64,000 nucleotides of DNA, taken from the NCBI RefSeq assembly GCF_000186865.1, contig NW_008705571.1, positions 205,477 through 269,476 of the forward strand, in the 5' to 3' direction. Source of the DNA: Aureococcus anophagefferens (lineage: Eukaryota > Sar > Pelagophyceae > Pelagomonadales > Pelagomonadaceae). A program made the translations under genes and the position numbers. The notes under the pieces were generated by a model, which was not told the origin of the DNA, did not search any database, and saw nothing but the letters and a program-made list of their open reading frames with translations. Within the stretch, counting starts at the first letter, position 1, and each line of letters opens with the position of its first letter. Positions 16,459 through 24,786 of the stretch are shown here, piece after piece.

Positions 16459-19400
16459 TCGGAGTCGGGCTCGGGCTCGTCGTCGAGGTAGTTCGTCACG
16501 GCCGCGTCGTCGCCGCCCGCGGCCGGCCCCGCGGCGGCCTTCCGCTCGCGCTCCTCCTTGGCCTGCTTCGCCTCCTCGCGCGCGCGCGCGGCCTTGCGCT
16601 CCTCCTTGCGCTTCGCGGCCATGACCTTGGCGGAGATGGGGTTCGCGCCGAGGCGCGCCTTGAAGCGGCCCTTGGCGATCTCCCGCTGCTGCCTCGACGG
16701 CTCCGTGGGCGGGAGGCCGCGCGCGGCCTGCTTCTTGCGGTCCGCGGCGACGCGCGCGCGGTGGTCCCGCAGGCACTTCTTCGTGTCCTTCAACAACCGG
16801 TCCAGCGCCTTCTCCTGGAGGCCCGGGCCGGCGATCTTCGCGCCGCGGTCCGGGTCGACGACGAGCGCGCGGCGCACGTCGAGGTTCGCGAGCTCCGCCG
16901 TCGGCGCCGTGATGGGCGACACGAGGGCCACGTTGTCCAGCAGCAGTTGGAGCACGCGCTTGTGCTGCCACTTGCGGATGGGGTCCTTGGGGTGGGCCGC
17001 GTGCCAATTATCTAAAAGCTTCAGCACCGCGGGCGCGTGGACGTAGCCGAAGTAGGCCAGGCACTGCTCCATGTCCTGGCCGACGAACTTGAAGTTCAGC
17101 CCGCAGCGCTTCACCGTGAGCATCAGGTAGGTCCCGCTCACGGTGCGCCCCTTGCTGTAGACGGCCTCGACGTGCGCGCCCTCGAGCTTGCGCCGCGCCT
17201 CCTCCTCGAGCTTCTTCCGCGCGCGCATGCCCCGCGTGCGCCGCTGGAGGTGGAGCACGGCGCGCTGCTGGACCTCCATCAGGTGGCGCCGCTGGGCGCC
17301 CCGCGTCTGGGACTGGAGGTAGGCCGCGGCGCGGTGCAGATGGAGCCGGTGGAGGTGCGCCTTCGCCCGGCGGATCGCGAGGCGCGTGGACTGGATGTCG
17401 CGCTGCTTGAGCTGGAAGAAGATGCGCTTGAAGAGGCTGCGGCTGTCGAAGCCCTTGTAGCCCCTTTGCAGGATCTGCGCCGAGAAGTGCTCGACGCGCT
17501 TCGCGGCCTCGCTGTCGCGGACGTCGCGGACGTCCGGCAGCACGAGGCGCATGGGCGGCCGCGCCGGGTCGTGGTCGAGCTCCGCGGCGTCGTCGTCGAC
17601 GGCCAGCACGAGCTCGCCGTGGATGACGTCGGCGAGCTGGCCGTTCTTCTTCGCGCTCAGCGCCTCGGACCGGGGGAAGTGCTTCGCGACGGCGAAGTCG
17701 AGGTCCGACTCGTGGAGCACGTAGTCGCGCGTGCGCCGCCCCGGGGTGCCGTCGTCCGTGCGCTCCTCGGCCCAGCAGACGTACTTGGGCACGCACTCGT
17801 AGACGTTGACGACCCAGGGCCGGCCCTCGTCGCCGGCGGCGCCGTCGCCCGCCGGCGGCGGCGGCGGCGTCGGCGCGGACGTTGGCGACGCCAGGGACGA
17901 GTTGTCGTCGCCGTCGTCGCCGCGCTCCTCGACCTCCGGCGGCGCCTCGACGTAGGAGCCGAACTCGCGCTCCTTGGGCGCGTCCAGGGGCACGGGGCGG
18001 ACGCGCGACACGAACTTCTTCCGCCGCTTCATGAAGAGCGCCGAGTTGACGGAGACGCAGGTCTTGACCTCGAGGTAGACCTCGTCGGGGTCGTACTCGA
18101 CGGCGAGGCCGTACTGGAACTTGGACCGCTTGAGCACCTTGGCCTCGCGGAGCCGCTCGGGGCCCGTCGACGCGTACTTGCCGTTGTTCCGCTCGAGGTA
18201 GAGGTCGCCGTGGACGGAGCTGATGGCGACGCCGACGATGCAGCGCACGGGCGCGCTCCGCGGCGACCAGCGCCGCGCGCCGGCGAGGTAGGCGAACTCC
18301 CAGTACGCGTAGCCCCGCCGGTCCGGGTCGACGCGCCGCGCGGCCGCGAGGAGCGCGAGCGCGCGGTCGAGGCGGTCCGGCGCGGCGACCTTGTGCTTCG
18401 TGGTCACGGACCAGCCGAGCTGGAAGGCGACGGCGCTCGCGTAGAGCGTCGCCGCGCAGCCGGGCCGCCGCCGCCGCGCGGCCGCGAGCACGTCCGCGGC
18501 GAGGTCGTACTCCTGCGCGCCCACGAGCAGCGCGTGCGCCGCGTGGAGCAGCGGGCTCCGCGCGGCGTCGTCTTTGTCGTCGGCCACGCCCAGCAGCACG
18601 CCCTCCGCGTAGCGCACGTCCGGCGGCGTCGCGGCGACGAGGCGCTCGGCCTCGTAGACGACGGCCGACGCGACGTCCGTCGCGACGGCCGCCCAGGGCC
18701 GGAGCGTCGCCCCGTCGGCCTCGTAGCGGTGCGCCTCCGGCGGCATGTCGAGGCGGTGCCGCTTCCGCAGGGCCTTGAATTCCCGCGTCTTCGCGGTCAG
18801 CTCCGCGAGGCGCGACACGGCGTGGGTCATGAGCAGCGACCGCTGCCAGTGGGCCAACCGCCCCCGGTAGCCCCGGTAGCACCGCTGGAGGAACTTGACG
18901 CTCTCCGTGCGCCGCATCTCGCGCCACTTCATGAAGAACTTGGCGCCGAGGCGCCCGCGGTAGACCGTCTGCAGCTTGAGGGCCGCCTGCTCCGCGATGG
19001 CGACGCGGAGCTCGCGCGCGAGGCGCCGCGCGCGCATGCCCATGTAGAGCGCGTTGATGCGCGCGGCCGCGAGGAAGACGTGGCGGTGGAAGCGCACGTG
19101 GCCCTCCGCGCGGCCCCGCGTGCCGCGCCAGCGCCGCTGGATCTTCACGCACTGCCACTGGACGAAGAGGCCGCCGCCTTCGACGTCCCAGAGCCGCGCG
19201 AGGCACTGGTTCCGCCGGATCCGCTTCTGCACGAGCGTGATGGCCATGTCCTTCTCCGCGAGGAATTCCCGCGGCGGGTTTTGCGCCACGGACGCCGCGA
19301 GGAGCCGCGCGGCGTCGTAGGTCGACCCCTGGGCCGTCACGGGCAGCGACCAGGACGGCGACAGCGTCATCGGCGGCAGCGGCATGGGCGCGTCGAGCTT

Positions 19401-19484
19401 CCGCTTCCTCCGGTAGCGCTGGCCGATGGAGCCCAGGGAATTCGTCACGCTCCAGAGGAAGTTCGGCGGGCGGTCCTGCGACAT
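16455..19484 (-). CDS. IQ-motif-rich calmodulin-binding protein
   Basis: A 1009-residue protein, starting at the ATG at 19484 (the open frame continues upstream without ATG). It carries IQ-like motifs in two clusters. The N-terminal cluster is at about 105-235 (e.g. CVKIQRRWRGTRGR, ALKLQTVYRGRLGAKF, VKFLQRCYRGYRGR). The other lies at about 690-800 (SAQILQRGYKGFDSR, AAAYLQSQTRGAQRR, VLHLQRRTRGMRAR). Between them is a helical, TPR-like region (about 300-410) and a disordered acidic/proline stretch near 540. A globular segment (YLMLTVKRCGLNFKFVG...) precedes a charged coiled-coil tail. Such proteins bind calmodulin and are often cytoskeletal or ciliary; the specific role here is not determined. 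Confidence 0.8.
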   Translation of the reverse strand: MSQDRPPNFLWSVTNSLGSIGQRYRRKRKLDAPMPLPPMTLSPSWSLPVTAQGSTYDAARLLAASVAQNPPREFLAEKDMAITLVQKRIRRNQCLARLWDVEGGGLFVQWQCVKIQRRWRGTRGRAEGHVRFHRHVFLAAARINALYMGMRARRLARELRVAIAEQAALKLQTVYRGRLGAKFFMKWREMRRTESVKFLQRCYRGYRGRLAHWQRSLLMTHAVSRLAELTAKTREFKALRKRHRLDMPPEAHRYEADGATLRPWAAVATDVASAVVYEAERLVAATPPDVRYAEGVLLGVADDKDDAARSPLLHAAHALLVGAQEYDLAADVLAAARRRRPGCAATLYASAVAFQLGWSVTTKHKVAAPDRLDRALALLAAARRVDPDRRGYAYWEFAYLAGARRWSPRSAPVRCIVGVAISSVHGDLYLERNNGKYASTGPERLREAKVLKRSKFQYGLAVEYDPDEVYLEVKTCVSVNSALFMKRRKKFVSRVRPVPLDAPKEREFGSYVEAPPEVEERGDDGDDNSSLASPTSAPTPPPPPAGDGAAGDEGRPWVVNVYECVPKYVCWAEERTDDGTPGRRTRDYVLHESDLDFAVAKHFPRSEALSAKKNGQLADVIHGELVLAVDDDAAELDHDPARPPMRLVLPDVRDVRDSEAAKRVEHFSAQILQRGYKGFDSRSLFKRIFFQLKQRDIQSTRLAIRRAKAHLHRLHLHRAAAYLQSQTRGAQRRHLMEVQQRAVLHLQRRTRGMRARKKLEEEARRKLEGAHVEAVYSKGRTVSGTYLMLTVKRCGLNFKFVGQDMEQCLAYFGYVHAPAVLKLLDNWHAAHPKDPIRKWQHKRVLQLLLDNVALVSPITAPTAELANLDVRRALVVDPDRGAKIAGPGLQEKALDRLLKDTKKCLRDHRARVAADRKKQAARGLPPTEPSRQQREIAKGRFKARLGANPISAKVMAAKRKEERKAARAREEAKQAKEERERKAAAGPAAGGDDAAVTNYLDDEPEPDSD

Positions 19485-19685
19485 GACGAGGGTTGGTCGG
19501 GCGGGTACTCGGGCGTAAGCCCCGCCGATCTCCGTAGGCTGCCCCAAGGGCGTCTTGTTGGGGCGCTATCGAACCATCGTGTCGTTGGTTTGCTTGAAGA
19601 GTGCAAGGATGGAAGTCGCTAAAAAAGAGGAAACAAAGCGGCCAGCAAGGTCATCGCGCCGCGCGCCTTCGACCGCGCCGCAGAG

Positions 19686-21512
19686 ATGAGCGTCACCATC
19701 CTCCACGCGGGGCGGCGCCAGAAGATCTCGCTGTCGTCGAACCACGTGCCCGTGCACAAGATCGTCGCCGAGGCCGTGGCGAAGTTCGGCCTCTCCGACG
19801 GCGCCTCCTACGGCCTGCGCACGACGCGGGGCCGGCGCGCGGACGTCGACGAGTGCGCGGCCTGGTCGCACACGGGCCTGTCGAACAACTGCGAGCTCGA
19901 GCTCGTGAAGAAGACCGGCGGCGGCGGCGCCGGCGGCCCCGTGCGCGTCGCCGTCGCCGTGAGCCACCGCGGGTCCGCGCCTCGGTCCGCGACGTTCGCC
20001 GTCGACTCGAGCAGCACGCTCGCGGCCGTCGTCGCGCGGAGCGCGGACGAGGGCGCGGCGCCGCCGGACGCCCTGCGGCGGTCGCCCGTCGTCCGGGCCC
20101 TGCGCGACAAGTTCGAAGGCGCCGCGCTCGAGCGGACCCTCGCGTCGCTCGGCTACGGCGCGGGCGCGTCCGTGCGCCTCAACATCGACCTCGGCGCCGT
20201 CGACGAGGGCGCTGTCGCGCCGCCGCCGGAGAAGCGGCCCCGCGACGAGGCCGCGCCGGCGCCGGCGCCCGCGGCGGCGCCCGCGGCGGTCCCGGCGCCG
20301 GCCGCGCCCGCGCGCGCCCCGGCGCCCGTCCCCGCGGCGGCGCCCATGGACACGGACGCGCCGGCGGACGCGTCGCTGGACGCGGCGGCGGACGCGCTCG
20401 GCGACGCGCTCGCGGCCGTCGGCGCCGTCGGCGGCGCCGCGGGCGCCGCGTGCGCCGCGCTGCTCGCGCGCTACGTCGACGGCGTCCTCGCGAACCCGAA
20501 ATCCCCCAAGCACCGCGCGATCCGCCGGGGCAACGCGGCCTTCGCGCAGCGCATCGAGGCCGTCGGCGGCGAGCGCGTCTTGGCGGCCCTCGGCTTCCAC
20601 GCGGAGGACCGGGGAGGGGAGCTGTGGCTCGTGCTCTGCGACGACGGCGCGCGCGACCTGGCCGCTTTAAAGCGCGCGAAGGCGGCGCTCGCGGCGCTGT
20701 GCGCGGCCCCGGCTCCGGTCGCCGCGCCGGCCTTCGACCCCTTTTCGACGCACCGCGTCGACATGCGGAGCGGCGCGGCGAAGAAGGCGACGGTGCCCTC
20801 GGAGACGGCCGTCGAGCGCCGCGCGCGCGAGCTCGGCGACCAGGCGCGGGCCCTCGAGGGCGCCGCCGTCGCGCCGGAGCGGATGTTGACGCTCCAGTCC
20901 GCGGCGGCGCAGGACGCCGCGGCCGCGAAAGCGCGCGCGGACGCGCACTTCGGCTCCGCGGACGACGGCGCGGGCCGCGGCGACTCGAACCTCGTCGCCA
21001 AGGCCGCGGCGGCGCGCGAGCGGTCGCGGCGCGAGAAGGAGGACGCGCCCATGACGACCAAGGCCATGCGCGACGTCGCGGCCCTCGAGAAGCTCCGCGT
21101 CTACGACGTCGCGGCGATCAAGGTCCAGTTCCCAGACCGCACGGTCCTCGGCGCGCGGTTCCACCCGCGCGAGCCCGTGGCCGCCGTCTACGCCGCCGTC
21201 CGCGGCGTGTTGGCTCCCGGCGCGCCGGACTTTGCGCTCTTCGTGTCGCCGCCGAAGCGCGACCTGCCGCCGGGCGGGGGCACGCTCGCGGATTTGGGTC
21301 TGGTGCCCGCGGCCAAGGTATTCGTCTCCTGGGCGTCCCCGGCGACGGGGCCCTACCTCTCGGACGCGTCCCTGGCGCTCCTCGACGCGGACGTCGCCGC
21401 GAGCGCGTTCCCGGAGGCCAAGCCCGTCGCGGAGCGGACGCCCGCCGCCGCGGAGCCGGCCGCGGCGGCGAAGCCCAAAACCAAGAAGCCGTCCTGGATG
21501 AAACTAGGATGA
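19686..21512 (+). CDS. UBX-domain protein with N-terminal TUG-like UBL and central PUB domain (p97/Cdc48 cofactor)
   Basis: A 608-residue protein. Residues 1-75 match a TUG/ASPSCR1-type ubiquitin-like domain (MSVTILHAGRRQKISLSSNH onward). After a Pro/Ala-rich linker, a PUB domain lies at about 255-335 (YVDGVLANPKSPKHRAIRRG... RVLAALGFHAED...LWLVL). The C-terminal UBX domain lies at about 475-560 (VYDVAAIKVQFPDRTVLGAR, VAAVYAAVRGVL, TLADLGLVPAAKVFVSW). UBX and PUB domains both bind the AAA ATPase p97/Cdc48, so a p97 adaptor is strongly implied. The last eight codons lie in a 46-bp repeat shared with the downstream convergent gene. The start ATG is 202 bp from the divergent IQ gene. Confidence 0.88.
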   Translation: MSVTILHAGRRQKISLSSNHVPVHKIVAEAVAKFGLSDGASYGLRTTRGRRADVDECAAWSHTGLSNNCELELVKKTGGGGAGGPVRVAVAVSHRGSAPRSATFAVDSSSTLAAVVARSADEGAAPPDALRRSPVVRALRDKFEGAALERTLASLGYGAGASVRLNIDLGAVDEGAVAPPPEKRPRDEAAPAPAPAAAPAAVPAPAAPARAPAPVPAAAPMDTDAPADASLDAAADALGDALAAVGAVGGAAGAACAALLARYVDGVLANPKSPKHRAIRRGNAAFAQRIEAVGGERVLAALGFHAEDRGGELWLVLCDDGARDLAALKRAKAALAALCAAPAPVAAPAFDPFSTHRVDMRSGAAKKATVPSETAVERRARELGDQARALEGAAVAPERMLTLQSAAAQDAAAAKARADAHFGSADDGAGRGDSNLVAKAAAARERSRREKEDAPMTTKAMRDVAALEKLRVYDVAAIKVQFPDRTVLGARFHPREPVAAVYAAVRGVLAPGAPDFALFVSPPKRDLPPGGGTLADLGLVPAAKVFVSWASPATGPYLSDASLALLDADVAASAFPEAKPVAERTPAAAEPAAAAKPKTKKPSWMKLG

Positions 21513-21588
21513 AAACCTAAGTGCCTCGTTCGTCGTCCCCGCCCTGGATGAAACTAGGATGAAAACCTAAGTGCCTCGTTCGTCGTCC
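21493..21588. repeat. 46-bp direct repeat spanning the 3' ends of two convergent genes
   Basis: A 46-bp sequence occurs exactly at 21493-21538 and 21543-21588 (period 50). Copy 1 contains the last codons and stop of the UBX gene. Copy 2 contains the last codons and stop of the minus-strand JmjC gene. Each copy carries both gene ends, so the ancestral stops were about 4 bp apart before duplication. Confidence 0.95.
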
Positions 21589-23453
21589 AACGTGGCGAGC
21601 GCCGCGTCGAGGCGCGCCCGCGCGGCCGCGGCCGCGTCGGCCCCCCAGCTCGCGTCGTCCTCGTCCGCGGGCCAGGCGCCGTCCACGTGGAAGAGCTGGT
21701 CGCCGTAGCGGTCCCGCGCGTCGACGAGCGCCGCGCGGACCTTGGCGCGGACGCGCGCCTCGAAGGCCGGCACCGGCGCCAGGGCGCGCCCGACCTCGCG
21801 GTGGACCATGGCGACGAAGTCGGAGACGTTCAGCCGCGCGGCGTCCCGCAGCACGCGCTCGACCATCCAGCACCACTCGCGGCGCCAGGCCGGAGCGCCG
21901 CCGTAGCGCGCCGCGACGTCCTCCGCGCAGTCGTCGAGCTCCGCGCGCGCGCGGTCCGCCTCGTCGGCGACGTGCGCCCAGACGCGGTCGACGGCGCACG
22001 CGTTGCACCAGTTGCGGTTGATGGACACGGTGTCCGCGGTGTTCAAAACCATGTGGTGCCAGTCGCTCGGCACGAAGAGCACGTCGCCCGCGCGCTGCGT
22101 CACCACGAGGCGGCGCGCGCGCGCGAGGTCCGGGAACGCGGCGGCGTCGTACCTCCCCTCCCGGCAGTCGTCCACCAGGTCCCCGCCCGCGTTTTTGAGC
22201 TTGCCCGTCTCCGCGGGCGGGAAGAGCCACCACGTCTTCTCGCCGACGACGTTCCCGGACCAGCTGTAGGACGCGAGCACGTCCGCGTGGACCGGCGTCC
22301 GCGTCCCCGCGGCGCCGACGTAGCAAAAGGAGAAGTCGTCGCGCCGCGCCTCGAAGCACGCGCCCAGCCAGTCGTCGTCGAGGCCCCGCGGGGCGTCGTA
22401 CCAGTCGCCGTCGCCGAGGTGCCAGTCCTTGAGGTAGGGGCGCGCTTCGCCGTCGTTCTTATCGAAGTGGCGCGCGAGGTAGGCGCCGACGGTCGTCTCC
22501 CGCCGCGCGCCGTCGGGCAGCGCCACGGGCGCGCTCGCGTCGCCGAAGAGGCGCGTCATCGCCGCGACGTCGAGGGTCCCGTCCTCCGAGACCCACTCGC
22601 GCGACGCGCGCCAGGCCGCCGCCGCGCCGGGCAGGAGCAGCGGCCGGTTCTCGACGAGCGCGGCGGCGATCGACGCCGGGTCCGCGGCGACGCGCGCGCC
22701 CGCGTCGAGCGCCACGGCGACGTTCTTGCCCTCGAAGTTGATGGTTGTTTTCGTAGCGTGCGCGTGCTTTTCCAAGAGGTAGGCGACGAGCTCGTCCGTC
22801 GTCTTCACGGGCCCGCCGCCCTCGACGACGCGAGCGATGAAGTGCGACGGGAAGACGCAGCACGGCACGACCGCGAAGCTCTTGCCGCGCGCGCAGGCCT
22901 GCTCGGCGATGGCCTCCGTCGCGCCGTCGGCGTGGAGCCCGACCCAGACGCCGCAGGCGTCGATCTTCTCCCAGGCGTCTCCGTCGTCCGCGGGCGGCGG
23001 GAAATAGCGTTTCAGCACCGTCGCGCGCCGGTCCACGCGCTCGCTCCGGCCCGCGGCGACGAGGTGCGCGCGGTACCGCGCCGGCAGCCGCGGCGCGACC
23101 TTTTTCATGACCGTCGCCTGGAGGTCGACGTCCTCGCGCGGCTCCACGAGGACCACCGGCACGTCGTGGCAGTGCGCGAGCCGCGCGGCGACCTCGCCTC
23201 TGCCGCCGGCGACGTCGCAGACGCCCTCTCTTTGCAGCCGCTCGACGCCAAAGGTTTTGACGAGGTACTCGACGAAGCGGGCCGCGCGGTTCTCGTTGCG
23301 CGCGCCGAATCGCGCGCTGCGCGCGTCGAGGCCCTGCTCGGCGCGTTTGGCCGCTTTAGACGCCTTTCGTCTCGCTTTTTGCGCCGCTTTTTTCTCCGCG
23401 CGTGCGTCGGTGACTTCTGATGGCTCTGGAGGCGGCGTGGCGAGCGCTGCCAT
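21567..23453 (-). CDS. JMJD4-like JmjC oxygenase fused to an N-terminal methyltransferase-like domain
   Basis: A 628-residue protein. The C-terminal half is a JmjC hydroxylase closest in pattern to JMJD4: TPVHADVLASYSWSGNVVGE has iron ligands H389 and D391, and the third ligand is in DWHHMVLN (465-467). JMJD4 hydroxylates a lysine of the translation terminator eRF1. The N-terminal part, after a basic coiled coil, looks like a degenerate class I methyltransferase: CDVAGGRGEVAARLAHCHDV resembles a SAM motif, and VWVGLHADGATEAIAEQACA then FAVVPCCVFPSHF resembles the Trm13/METTL25-type pattern. The frame reads continuously, so the fusion is real in this assembly. The start is the second of two adjacent candidate codons, since the first is GTG. 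Confidence 0.82.
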   Translation of the reverse strand: MAALATPPPEPSEVTDARAEKKAAQKARRKASKAAKRAEQGLDARSARFGARNENRAARFVEYLVKTFGVERLQREGVCDVAGGRGEVAARLAHCHDVPVVLVEPREDVDLQATVMKKVAPRLPARYRAHLVAAGRSERVDRRATVLKRYFPPPADDGDAWEKIDACGVWVGLHADGATEAIAEQACARGKSFAVVPCCVFPSHFIARVVEGGGPVKTTDELVAYLLEKHAHATKTTINFEGKNVAVALDAGARVAADPASIAAALVENRPLLLPGAAAAWRASREWVSEDGTLDVAAMTRLFGDASAPVALPDGARRETTVGAYLARHFDKNDGEARPYLKDWHLGDGDWYDAPRGLDDDWLGACFEARRDDFSFCYVGAAGTRTPVHADVLASYSWSGNVVGEKTWWLFPPAETGKLKNAGGDLVDDCREGRYDAAAFPDLARARRLVVTQRAGDVLFVPSDWHHMVLNTADTVSINRNWCNACAVDRVWAHVADEADRARAELDDCAEDVAARYGGAPAWRREWCWMVERVLRDAARLNVSDFVAMVHREVGRALAPVPAFEARVRAKVRAALVDARDRYGDQLFHVDGAWPADEDDASWGADAAAAARARLDAALATLDDERGT

Positions 23454-23582
23454 CACGTTTTGGGCTCACGGCTCGTCGCTCTCCAGCGGCATCATCGTCT
23501 CGCTACCTTTGAGCCGACGTTGCCGCATCGCGTGTTGCGGCTCGGCTCGGCTCGCGTCGCTGCCTGCGGCCACTCGATCGCG

Positions 23583-24655
23583 ATGTTTGCGGCAGCACGC
23601 GCCGGACGGGCACTCGCCGCCCGCGGGGCGGTGACCGCGCGCCCCCAGGTCCGCCGCGGAGTCTCTCGAATGGCATTCCCGCCGCGATTTACGCCCCCCG
23701 CGCGGCCCCCGCGGCGTCGCCGTCGCCGTCGCTTCCCGCGGCGCGATCGGCAGCGCATCCGCCGCCCCGGTCGCTCCCCGGGCCGGCGGCGCCGCCGCGA
23801 CCGCCGCCCCGGCCGCGACGCTCCCCGAAACCCACACGCGCCGCCCCCGAGACCACACAAACCTCACCGCCGCATCCTCTTCAGGTCCGCTCGATGGGCG
23901 TCTTGAAGGACCTCGGCCTCGACAACGTGCCCTGGCAGTACCAGGTGCCCGTGGGCATCTTCCTCGCCATCCCGATCATCGAGAACAAGGTGCTCATGCT
24001 CAGCGAGGAGATGCAGCTCGTCGGGTGCTTCGCCATGTTCTGCGGCGTCGCGTACAAGCTCGGCAACGAGGCCGTCGCGGACATGCTCGACGCCAAGGCG
24101 AGCGCCATCATCGCCCAGCACAACGCCCTCGAGGACGAGGCCATCGCGGGCATCAAGGAGGTCGTCGACGCGCACGCGTCGCGCGTCGCGCTCCTCGGCG
24201 AGCTCAAGGCCATCTCCGCCGCGCAGGCCGAGGCGCTCGCGCTGCTCAAGACGGCCAAGACCATGGAGCTCCAGCACAGCGTGCGCGACTCCATCGTCAA
24301 GAAGCTCGACACGCTCGTCGCCAAGGACGAGCAGACGACGGCGCTCATCCAGGCGAAGCTCGTCGCGGACGCGTCCGCGGCCGTGTCGTCGCAGTTCGGC
24401 GACGCGGCCGTCAAGGCCAAGGCCCTCGAGGAGGCCATCGGCGCCATCGGCGGCGGGGCCGCGCCCAAGGTCGTCAACGGCCTCTTCGCCGACTACTTCA
24501 AGTCGACGGGTGCGTCCGCCAAGTCCAAGTCGGGCTCCGAGGTCGCGCTCTCCGCGGAGGCCGTCGCCGAGCTCAACGACGAGCTCGCCGCCCTCGCGAA
24601 GCGCGACGGCTACGAGGGCGCCGTCGCCCCCATGCCCGCCAAGATCGCCGTCTAG
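23583..24655 (+). CDS. mitochondrial ATP synthase subunit b (peripheral stalk), one intron
   Basis: Exon 1 (23583-23648) encodes a mitochondrial presequence, MFAAARAGRALAARGAVTAR then PQ. Exon 2 (23885-24655) begins VRSMGVLKDLGLDNVPWQYQ. It continues with the paired membrane segment (VPVGIFLAIPIIENKVLMLS, then MQLVGCFAMFCGVAYKLG) and a long helix characteristic of F-type subunit b. The intron 23649-23884 is phase 0 with donor cag|gtccgc and acceptor cttcag|gtccgc, which keeps the frame. The total is 278 residues, usual for the mitochondrial protein. Without splicing, the protein from the internal ATG at 23894 would lack a targeting sequence, which supports the exon. It is 129 bp from the divergent JmjC gene. 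Confidence 0.82.
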
Positions 24656-24786
24656 GCGCGCCGCCGCGCCCGACCGGCGCGCGAGGCCCACTCTTTCTCC
24701 CCCTCTACTAAGCCACTCCGCCCTTCGACCGACGGCACGGCACTGCTCCAAAGCAGCGGAACGCTCGCGCTTAGGAACGCCGACGC

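Noticed and set aside
17037..19622. Plus-strand 861-codon frame opposite the IQ-motif gene
   Set aside because: No domain and typical shadow composition; the IQ motifs are on the minus strand.
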